Assembly (NCBI GenBank): GCA_034509925.1
Contig: CM067528.1
Location: 10,143,501 to 10,207,500 of the forward strand
DNA: 64,000 bases
Origin: Hirudinaria manillensis
Taxonomy: Eukaryota > Annelida > Clitellata > Hirudinida > Hirudinidae
Direction of reading: 5' to 3'
Under the pieces are notes generated by a model that was not told the origin of the DNA, ran no database searches, and worked only from the letters and a program-made list of their open reading frames with translations. The translations under genes were made by a program, and so were the position numbers. Shown here piece after piece: positions 28,601 to 40,500 of the stretch (position 1 is its first letter; each line of letters starts with the position of its first letter).

Positions 28601-31600
28601 TCCTCAATAGAAGGAATTTTGTCATCAATATCCTTCAGGCATCCAGATTTTTCCAAGTCATCATGTCCATGGTCATGATCTTTTTCATAGTCTTCTTCCA
28701 AGGATTGGTCACCTAAATCATCTGATTTTTCCTGATCTGTTTTTAAATGTATCATTTCATTGGTATCCTTAGCCTTTTCCGAGATTTTCTCCTGATTATC
28801 TTTTGGATGCTGCAATTCCTCTCTTGAAACCAATTCCTTGCTTTTGGAGTCTTCCACTTTTATGTGGTCTTTTAAATAGGACAAGAATTCATCATCCTCA
28901 ATGGATGGCACTTTGTCTTCAGCATCCTTCAGACAACTCTGAAGATCCAGCTCCTTCTCTTCATCATGGTCTTTTTCGGCACCAACTTTTTCTGATTCTT
29001 TATCTTCGAGTCCAGAATCAGAATAAGGTAATTTATCCTCATCCTCTCTCAAATCTTTTTTATCAGAATCAATCTTTTCATCCTTTGACAAATCTGAGAT
29101 TTCTTCATGGCCATCTTGCACCTCATCTGTTGAAATCACATCCTCAGATTCAAAATGGTCTTTTATCAATTGATTTTTCAGATAATTCATGAACTCATCA
29201 TCCTCCAAGGTTGGCATTTTCTCTTCAATGTCCTTTAGACAAGTTGATCTTTCCAGGTCATCATCCCTTTTATCAGGCTCTTTATCAACTTTCAATTCTT
29301 TATCTTCAGGTGCAAAGTCACCCAAATCAGATGGTTTCTCTATCTCCTTCTTCATGTGTGTAACTTCATCAGAAAGTTCAGCTTCTTCGTCCTTGGTTTT
29401 TTCTCCATAAAAATCCTTCGGATGTTGCACTTCTTTTTCTGAAAACAAATCTTCAGGCTTAAAATCATCTTTTTTAACTTGTTCTCTCAAATAGCTCAAA
29501 AATTCATCATCCTCCAAGGATGGCTCTTCGTCTTCAATATTCTTCACACGACTAAATTTCTCGAGATCTTGATCTGTTCTCATTATGTCTGCATCTTTTA
29601 TTTCTAAATCACCTGAATCAAATGATGCCTCCTTTTCAAAAATATCTGATTGGAAGGAATCACCGATCTTTTGTTCGTTTGTGTGGTCTGAAATTTTTTC
29701 ATCTGTTGAAATTTTCAATTCCTCCTTAGGTGCAAAATCTTCTATTTCAAAATCACCTTCTTTCACTTGTTCTTTCAGGTAGGACAAAAACTCATCATCT
29801 TCTAAGGATGGCATTTTGTCAACATCTTTCAGACAACCAGATATCTCTAGGTCATCACTTTCCTTGAAATGGTGCTCCTCAACTTTCACTTCAGACTTTT
29901 TATCCTCAAGTCCATAATCATCTTTATCCTCTTTCACTGTTTTACCAGAACCATCGTCTTTTCCAGTTTTTGACAAATCTGAGCTTTCACTCTGATCATC
30001 TTTTGGATGTAAGTCCTCTTTTGTAAACAAGTCCTTAGGTTCAAAATCTTCTCTTTTCACTTGGTCTATTAAATAAGACATGAATTCATCATCCTCCAAA
30101 GACGGCATTTCCGTCTCCTTCTGGCACCCCATTCTTTCCAGCAAGTCATCATGTTCATCCTTACCTGGAGAGGTTTCGTCCTCTGCATCATGTGACACAT
30201 CATATTTGGCATCGTGGTCTTTACCATCTTCCAGGACATTTTCAGCATCATCTTTCTCTTCAGACCCAATACTACTTGCTTCATCGACTACTATTTCAAC
30301 AAGCGGTTTCAATAAGTGTTCAGAGTCCACAAGGGTCTGATTCTCAATGGGTTCTTTAACAATAACAATTGGTTTGAGATTCTCTACAGATGTGTTTTCT
30401 AAGCTTTCATATGGTCCTGGAGTGAAAATTCCTGGAGTGGAATCGCTTGCGCTTTCTTCTTGTTCTCTTATATCAAATTCAAACTCTTTTTGCTTTGCTT
30501 TAGAAATAGGAGAAGCCAGGTGTTGAATGGATGTAATGACATTTGTTAAGACTGCATATGAACAGGTTGTCAACATTAGCAAAGCAGTTGTTTCGGCATC
30601 CATAATTCCTCTCTCCTGACACTCTTCAAAAGTCAGAGGCCTTGGCATGGTTGGAATGCTTACCTTGCCAGTTCTCAAGTCGATAAATTTCCTTTCAAGA
30701 CATTCTGGGATGGTCACAATTTCGCCATTGGGCAATTTAATAAAGCCTTCTGACAACAATTTGAAAATGTTTGGAGACATGAGACCATCTTCAAAAGCTT
30801 CTTCAGGGCAAAGCCACCTGCCTTCTGGTGATAAGTAGTAAGCAGAAGCTGGAGTTGTGGATCCATCGATCTCTATCAATCCACTTTCGAGTGCTTCTAA
30901 CAATGTTCTCCTTTCAGGATCCGAACTTCTGAGATCTGTGATGCCTCTTTCAGTTGACATAAATCTTCTGTCAAGAATTTGGCACTGGCAAGAATTCAGT
31001 AAATGAAAGATTGTTGGAAGTTCAACTCCCATTTGTTTGAGTGACACCATGTTTCCTGACTCCGTATCGATTATAGATTTAGTATCATAATCTATGGCAT
31101 CCCTTTTTCTGGGATTTTCTGCAGCTCCTACTCTAGGAACGACCACCAAAACCTGAGAATTGCCCTGAGAATCGAGAGTTGGCAGAGAGTAATTGGTGAG
31201 CACGTCAGCAGGTGATAAAGCTTTGAACAAAAGGCCTTGATTTACAGCACTTTGGAGATCGATCGGATTTGACATGTACATCAGTTGGATGTTTCCGTTA
31301 CTCAGGTCGAGCACTTCCTGCCTGACCGCTCTCTCCAGATTGTATACTAGGTTGGTTTTGTCAACAACAAATCTATCCAACTGGGGATCGATCAATCCAA
31401 GATCAATAGCTTGCTCAATAGTATAGGAAACTGTTGAGAAATCATCAATAATACGACCATTTTTGGGATCATAAAACCCATTTACAATGCAATCCGTCAA
31501 AGAAAGGGGGCATGCTGCATCCAGCAATGTATTTGGATTGTAAAATGCGACGATTCTCTCCGAACAATCTATGGCCATCGGCTGCCCGTGAGTCTCTGGA

Positions 31601-34493
31601 GTGATGCTTTGTCCCTTTTTGATTCTGGTAAGAATCTGCATTACAAATTCCTTCTTCCTTTCTTTGGGCTCACTATCAACATCTGATCCCATGCTACCTG
31701 ATAGTTTTTGGTCGTCGTCATCATCTTCAACAGATCGATCTTGGTCTGATCTTTGTTCTTCCCTCTCTTTTGGCAATGATTGAGGCTTGTCTCTAGAAGT
31801 CCTATCATCAGAAAATTTTGATGAATCGCTCTGCTTCGTGTCATCGAGCTTTTCTCCTGTGCTCAGAAATTCTTCTTCTTGAGGTGTCCATGTATCATCC
31901 TTTTTATCACTTTCCCTATCGCGATCATCATCGGTCGCTCTCATTTCTTGATCTCTTCCTCTATCGTCATCTTCGATTGTTTCCTCAAAATCACCGCCGT
32001 CAGCAATGGCATCGTCGTCGTACTTAATCGAAATTTGATGAGTCGACGAGGGACTGAGCTGATCCTCGGACAAAGAAGGATCGATGTAAACATCTTCTTC
32101 GTAAACGTCGTCGGCGATGAATTGGCAGAAGGGAGTGGAGTCGTCTTGCATCTCCGTAGAGGAATCCTCCAGATCCTCGTCAACCTTCGAATGCAAAGGT
32201 GGCGAAGGTGGGTTGTCCAGTTCAGTAGTGGAATGATACGAATCGGTCACTCTTGCACCATCCATCTGCAATGGAAGATGAAATCTGTTGTTTAAGAAAT
32301 TGTATAAGTCTCATTTAGTAAGGGTTGTTTGAATTTACATGGTTGTATTATATATATTATGATTTTTTTAGGGCCAGATACGAATCGGTCACTCTTGCAC
32401 CATCCATCTGCAATGGAAGATGAAATCTGTTGTTTAAGAAATTGTATAAGTCTCATTTAGTAAGGGTTGTTTGAATTTACATGGTTGTATTATATATATT
32501 ATGATTTTTTTAGGGCCAGTCTGTTTAGCGAAAGCTTGCGCTTCCTTAAGACTGACCCTATGAGTTTATTTTGTATTTTAAGTTTAATTTGTTTCGTTGG
32601 TGTACATAATTGTTTGTTCAATTGTTTGTTCAATAAACTCTAAACTCTCAAAAAAAAAAAAAAAAAAATTAAAATAAGGATATCCTAGCTTTTAATTTTT
32701 GAGAAAATCTGACGACTACATGAGTAGTAGCATTATTTAGCTTATATAATTAAATGTTTCAAAGTGACCTTCTTATCTGTAAAAGTGTAGCCATCAGGAC
32801 ATGTTTGGTCGACGGACGTCCCTCTTTCATCATCATCTTCATCGTCGGCTGCTTCGACGAATGACGAGGAAGATATCATAGATTCCGACGTCAAGTTGTC
32901 ACCATCGCCTGACATCACGGATGTCATCATGGTGACGGAGCCAGAAGCCAGGCGCTCTCTGATGGAAGCGGCTATCTGTCGACAATAAGCAAGCTCATTC
33001 TCGAGTCTCGAGACTCTGGCATTGCTGAGGGACCCTGAACCCACGATCCTCGATAGATACTTTTCCCCGTCTGACAATATAGTGTCGATTATGGAGAGGA
33101 TCTGTTCCGATCCGACATTTCCGGGAAGCTGGCACGTTTAAAAGGGGATTATCATTAATTAACATCTCTTTCGGGTAGTTGGTGTGCTTAAGTGATTCCT
33201 GATAAGATACCTGATAGCTATCCCATGACCTGACGAGTTCAACTGTTGCCAATAGCAACCTGTATCTGAGATCGTTCTCGTATTCTTGGCAGGAGACTAG
33301 CAGATTGTTGATATCCAAAGTTAAGCTGCAAAGAATCAACAACAACAACATCAGCATTACCATTCATAAGTACATTATCAATCAGTAAACAATGTCAAAG
33401 CACCTCTCTATAGTGTCAAGAACATTACTGCATGGAGGGGTGACTTGAAAGCAGACAGATGGAACCCTCAGTGTCTGGCCAAACCTGGTCCTGATGTCCC
33501 AAGCGCCCGGGCTTTGAGAAAGCCGAGCTTTTTCGAGAGAGAAACTCTCTCCGGACGAGATCTGTGCCTATTTTAAGAGCACGGATTTTAACGAATAGAT
33601 CGTCAATGACGACTCAAAAGTGAAACTGAAAAATATTTACTCCTTCTCGTGTGGGACTGCACAAACATTTCACGGAGACCGTCGGACTTTCGAGACCGTC
33701 CTCAACGTCAAATCGCTTCTGGGTGTGGATGGTGACCGGCGACATCTCGCTGGCCTGGTTCTTCAGAATCATCGCCCGATTTTCCAGCTCCCCGACCACG
33801 AGTTGTATTTTCTGTCGATTAAATAAATCGTGTATTAATAATATTAACGATTTAACAACTGTCATGGTGGTGAAGGCGATTCATTCCGTCACTGACCTGC
33901 AGCTTCAGTAGGAGCTGCTCGCCGTCTTCCAACGTGACTTCATCGTAATCGGCCTGAAGAGAAGTCAGAGCCGAATTCTGGAACGAGGTCAGTCTCCGAA
34001 GTTGGTCGGAAGAATTGAAGAACTCGTCGTTTTGCTGAGCCGAACTGAGGTGGACCTGGAAAGAGATGTCAGGGGGAAAGTAGAAACAGAAGTCGTGTTA
34101 AAAATCTGACAGTAATGACAAATTCTCTTCCTATGATGATGGACTAATGTTGAGGTGAATTAAAATGAATTAAAATAATTTAAATAAATGCTGAAAATTT
34201 GGAAAATGCCGTCTACTGGATGGCTTGCTCGATCGATCGATTCTGACCTGAATGCAATAATCCACGATTTCATGCAAGAATCGCCACTGATCTGCTTTCA
34301 TGGCAGCAACGGAGTTGATGATGGATGACGCGGGATGTCTCGACTTGACCAGGTTCTCCCCCTCCGAACTAAGTCGGATATTTTCTGACTCCAATGACTT
34401 CAAGACGTCCGTATATTTCTGCAGAAGAAGAGAGACAAGAGAGTATTTAAAAAAAAATTAAAATTCAAGATTAAAGATGCAAAAATAATAGTA

Positions 34494-34530
<37 letters not shown>

Positions 34531-37500
34531 TGATGATAATAATAATACTTATAACAATAATAATAATAATAATAATAACAATGAAAGAAGATAACCTTTT
34601 GCAAATTCCTGATGTAATTGCACGACGACGTTTGTGAGTTCCACGGATGGCTGCACAAATCAATTTCCACGGAGTACAACTTCTCCAAGAAGTCAAACGT
34701 GCTCTCGGAAAATTTCAGAAATTGCTCGGAATTCTTGAGGCCTGTGGCGGACGTTCTCTGAAATCATTTTGTAAAGAATATGTTTTCGAATTAAGACTGA
34801 TAATTACAGCTAAATGCTCCATTAAGTTAGATAATTTTATTTAAACATTGCAAGCGAAAGAAATTTAAATGACCATTCCACTAAAGGATTGCTCAGCAAT
34901 AGACAATGGCCGCTAACAATTGATGACCAATTAATTAAAAATTAATTATCTTTGAATTACAATGTGCCAAGTACTGGCAATTACATGGATTTTCAAATGC
35001 ATTAAGACCGTTAATGGATCAACCTGGAGGTCGGAATACGACAGCTCGAGTTTCGACAGCATCTCGTTCAATTTCCTGGTGGAATCTGCAGTTCTTCTTG
35101 ACCTCTGATAATAATTTAACAGTACTACCATCATCATCCCTCTCCTCCTCCTCATCATCATCAGCAGCACCATAATCTTCCTCATCCTTATCACCACCAT
35201 CATCGTTGTCACTTTTATCACCAACATAATAGAAAAAAGTAAATAAACATCATTACGTTGGCATCTACCAGTCTCTTCACTTCGGCTTTGAAATTCAAAA
35301 TCTCTTCGTTGAGTCTCCCTCTATCCGCATGGATCTTCTTGATCTTGTCAAGATCTTTTTCGTAAACCAGACTGTCGAGCGACATCTGTCGTGAAAAACC
35401 CACCCAGTCACGATGAAAATTTTTATCCCCAAAAACTCCAAAAGAAGTTCAAACAAGAGCAGCACCTGTTTCTGCTTAACCCAGTCGTTGGCTTTCTGGA
35501 CCTCGTCGAAAAGCTCTTCCGACCGGTCGGGTTCCGAGGCGGTGGCCCGCGACGGTGGAACGTCTCCCGGCCGTTCTTGGACTGCAACGGCCTGGTCCGT
35601 CGGAGAAGACACGAGCGGAAGGTACTCGTTCTCCAGCGAGTCCATGAGCCTCCTCAGCCTCAACTGAAGCTCTTTTATGCTGGGGAGATGGAAGATGATG
35701 ATAGTCTATTGTCATCTTGACTTTCAGCAAGTTATACCATTATCTTCACTTAATTTATTGTTTAATTAAATAGAATAGAATATCTAGAGAAAATAATAAC
35801 AGTCAATTTTATTGAAATTTGATCTATCAATTGATCTTTCATTTCACCCACCTGCCCTCTAATCCTGGTGCCCCGCAGCACCCTGACAGCGACTCGACCT
35901 CCCCCTGGAGTCCACGTAGGACGGGTTCCAACGACGACGACGTCTTCACCATGGAATCGAAGGTGTGCCTCGAAATGAGGCGAGACGACGACGAAAGAGG
36001 GAGGCTCGACTTCAACTTTGACAATTCCTGAATTAATTAATTAATTAATAATAGTTTTATATTGCAAGCAAATGCACAATGAAAATCATAAAAAATGATA
36101 AATTCACCTGGGAATACTTTTTCTCTGCATTTTTTATGTTGTTCTCCTGCAATTGGATGTCCCTGTTCAACTTGTCAGCCAATCGCTGGAGTCTCTCAAG
36201 TCTAATTAAAAAAGACCAAGCATTTTAACTCCTCCAAATCCCCAGAGATATTAATATTGCTATTAATAATATTATCATCATCATTATTATTATTATCTTA
36301 TTACATTATAATTACATTGTAAATAATTTTATTATAATATTATTTGTAACTATTACCAAAAATAATGCCTACAACATAGTTATTATAATCATAAAAAAAT
36401 ATAATAAATAACTAAAAAAATTAATATTAACACATTATATTATATACAATTACAACGATATAACCACCTGGAAAGTTCTGAATGTATGGCCGTGTCCCTT
36501 TCCTGCTGGCTGAGCGCGAACCTCTCCCAGGATTTGTTGATGTTCTCCAAATGGAGTGGGTTTTCCCGCGAAAGGAATTCCCTGCATCCGATTGAAAGGA
36601 GCTAAAAGGAAACGACCGACGATTTATAAATGGAACCTGGGGAATTCGAGGTGGTGGATGGCAGACTCATTAACCAACCGACCGACCAACTAAACTAACG
36701 TTGATTTCTTCGAAAAGATTCATGAGTTTCTGTTTCATTCTCATCATCTGAGGTACCTCCTCTTGTCGAAACCTATTGAAATCCGATAGGACAATCTGAA
36801 ATTTATTACAAATTCCTTACAAATAATTGATCAATTTATTAGCCATTAATCAATTTAATGATTGAATAATATTGAATTAATTTGTTAAACTTTAGTCCTT
36901 GCAATATCTACTTACCAAAGACAAACAAATAAATATTTAAAATAAATATTTACAAGACATAACCAAAAGATCATTAATACCACTACCAATGATCTTCAGT
37001 CCATTAGCAATCATTCACTACAGACACAAGGACCACCAATGGTTTGTATAAACTCGAAACCAGAACTCAAGAACTTGCAATTTCCAAAAACCAAAGACAA
37101 ATAAAAGAAATATTTGGTCATCAATTAAAATAATCTTCAGCCATTAAGCAATCATTCACTGCATTACAAAATGGCCACCAACGATTTGTATAAACTCAAA
37201 TCCAAAACTCAAGAACTTTCTTAAGTAAACAGTGACAAGCAGGAACAAAAGTGGAGTTAATTCAAAATTTCTAGACATTGCTAGCTTAACTGCTGGTTAA
37301 TTAGTTAAATATAACTTAAAAAATAGTTAAGAAAAATTTGGTGTAACGGTACCTTCATCTGAGGTACGTCCGTGGGAAAATCTCTCAGAGCCATGTCAGA
37401 GGTGGCCTCAAATAGCATCTGGTTGAGCTGGAGAGCCGTGTTGTGGTACTCCTCCATTTTCATCCTTCGTTCCTGAACGAACGAACGAAAGGAGGAAAGA

Positions 37501-40500
37501 ATTTAATTTTCAAAATTTTCAAAAAGACATTATTAAAATATCTTTTTTTGTATTTATTTCATTTTGTTTCATAATTCATTCGCAATTTTTTCGTGCAGAA
37601 TTTTATTCCTAGAGCGAATGGCAAATCATTTACAAGATGATTTATGGATTTACAGACAATTGACGTACGTTGTCTCTGGAGGTTCTCTCGACGGAAGCAT
37701 TGTCTGGAAACAAGTCGTAGAGGAATGAAACGTAGGTGATGATCGACTTCTCGTCCGGTTCCGGTACATCGAGATCTGAAGCGATTGGAATGAATTTAAA
37801 TAAATAAATAGAAAATGAGTCTGGCTATTTATTTATAACATTCTGATGGAGAAGATACAAGCCAAGCTGATATGATGCCAACTGGCAATAAACACAATCT
37901 GGATGAACAAACTTTGAGAGGATAAGTTATATCAGCATGGCATTGGCCATACAAAATTATTATTATTATTATTATTGATGTTATTATCAATGTAATTATT
38001 ATTATTCTCATTAGTGGTTTCAGGATGTAACTTGATAAAGCATCATCCATACACTATGACACCACACCGACACAACAATACAAGACATTCCTTCCCAAAC
38101 CAACATCATCAAGATCTTCAAACAATTAAGATTTAGATCATCTTCCTCATCATTACCATCATCAATCAATCAATCAATCAATCAACCAATCAATCAATCG
38201 ATGGCCAAATGATGGCAAAATAAAGATCGAACCTTCTGGATCCAGCAGTGGTGTCACTCCATACGTCTGCTCTGCAACCTCAAAGGCCAAGGCCAAATTG
38301 CTTCTTGGTGTTTGCCTTCTGGCTCTGTTGAAATCTATCACGTCCGGCCTGCAAAACATTGCAACGTTGTGAAGCACCAAATAAAGAAAGAAACAGAAAA
38401 GAGACTGAAACATTTTGTTTGTTTTTAAAAGAGAAAAAAATTCTTTTTTTACATGCAGAGCGAGTTAACTCAGTAAACTAACCATTTCGAATCATCCGGT
38501 TTAGATTTTACCAAACATGTGACTTTAAAAAAAAAGTCACACGCACACTCACACGCACACACAAACACGCACACGCACACACACACACACACACATGCAC
38601 ACATGCACACACATGACCAAGTTATAACCGTACTGAGCTATTACAAATAAAATACTTTATGTAAAATTAATAAACAAAAAATCATTTTTAATTTGTGAAA
38701 CTCCAAACGGCGAACGACGGCGACACCTACCTGTGCCTGTGGAGGATGGCGAGGAGAGCGAGACCGTCTTTCCAAGACGTCGAAAAATCCTTGACCTTCA
38801 CGCCCGGATATCCCTCGACCATTTTTTGGCACCACTGGAGGAGAGCCTCCCTGACGCTGGCATCGGTGGTCACCTGACCTCTGACGACCACGTCCCCGAC
38901 CTTAAGAAGTTATGGATGCCATTAGATCAATTAAAGCCATTAAATGAATAAAGCAATTGCTAATTTATGACTAATTCTGGAGAAAAAAAACGAAGAAGCA
39001 AGGTTCAAAGGTTCAGAATCCTAAATCCATTCATCAAACCTGCCACTTATCAGCTGAAAGCAGGCTGTAAATTTTGACTACCGATCAGAAATGGAGAATG
39101 TTCAACTCGTTCAAGGTCAGGATTTCAAAAATAATTTTCGAGACGGAAAATCCGCCTCGCGCGAACTATGCGAGCGAGTGAAGGTACGAAAATTTCCAGG
39201 ACGCGAACGTCCAAATTAACGTCAACAACTCCACGCGTGATCGTTCCACCTTGGGACGTCCCTTTCAAGGTTGAAGCGTAACCGCCAAGTAAGTCAAATC
39301 TTTCCCAGCTCTCGTTTAGCTTATTGTTTACCTCTCCATTGAGGTGTTGAAAGGTATGTTAAAGGAGATAAGAAGGAACATTTTTGGCAACTTTAGCTTC
39401 AGATGTTGGATTTATTTTCAGCAAAGAAGCAAACTTTATCGTCTGGAATTCCAATTTAAAACAAGGAAAGGAAATTCATCAGGCCACTGATAAGAGTAAC
39501 AGAAGATGATGTGATTTTGAGGTGCATTCGTTTGTTCCTCATGAGATTATGGAAAGATTGTGCAGGGATGAAATTTCTAGAAATCAAAAGTGCACAAAAT
39601 ATACATCCAAGCATCACATTCTCACTCCAAATGAAATTATGTTTTCTGATTAAAATTATACTGTGAATAAAAAATACAAGGGAAAAAAACCATCCACGAC
39701 CATCCACTGCCTACAAGTTTGAAATATTCTCCAAAAATAAGTCTAATTTCATACGAATTTCGCTTCTTTTGAAAACTATTTCTTACCGCAGTGCAACTGA
39801 AAATTCTTTGGTTTCAAGAGAGAACAAAATGACCAAATACACGTGTAAAAAGTAAAAATAATAAATATTTTAATATAAACACCACAAGATAATGATAACA
39901 TTATCGTCATAATAATAATAAACCTGAAAGTGTAGAATGAAGGTCCAGATGAGACCGAGAGTGAGCTTTGGGTTTCCATCGACAATCTCGTCTGCTCTGA
40001 TGTTGACGTACTTTATCTGAAATTGTGACGTACAGCTAAGCATTTAAGTCCGTTGATGACATGTGCAATCTACGAACATTCTACAAATATTCAACCAGAG
40101 AGCTACAAACAGACGGACCGACGGCTCTCCTGTGCATACAGGAATGCATCGCCAAAATGCGATAGTGCCGGCTAATGGAATTCAACATTATCTCGACACG
40201 TGATAAGCATCGTTTGCAAAACATCACTTTATCTTTAAAGATCATTTTACCTTCACCACAGACTCATATCACATCAGCAATGATATCATTATAATTATCA
40301 TCATATTAAAAGCATTTACTAGGAAAATGAGACTATTTTACTTACAACATTGCTACATCATAATCATCATACTATATACTATATACACATCACACTATAT
40401 ACATATCATACTATATGCTATATTCATATCATACTATATACTATATTCATATCATACTATATGCTATATACAAATCATACTAGATAGCAACATTAAATTC

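Noticed and set aside
26460..30160. Regularly spaced repeats suggesting a CRISPR-like or satellite array
   Set aside because: The repeats are in one uninterrupted reading frame with amino-acid level conservation and variable coding linkers, so they are protein repeats.
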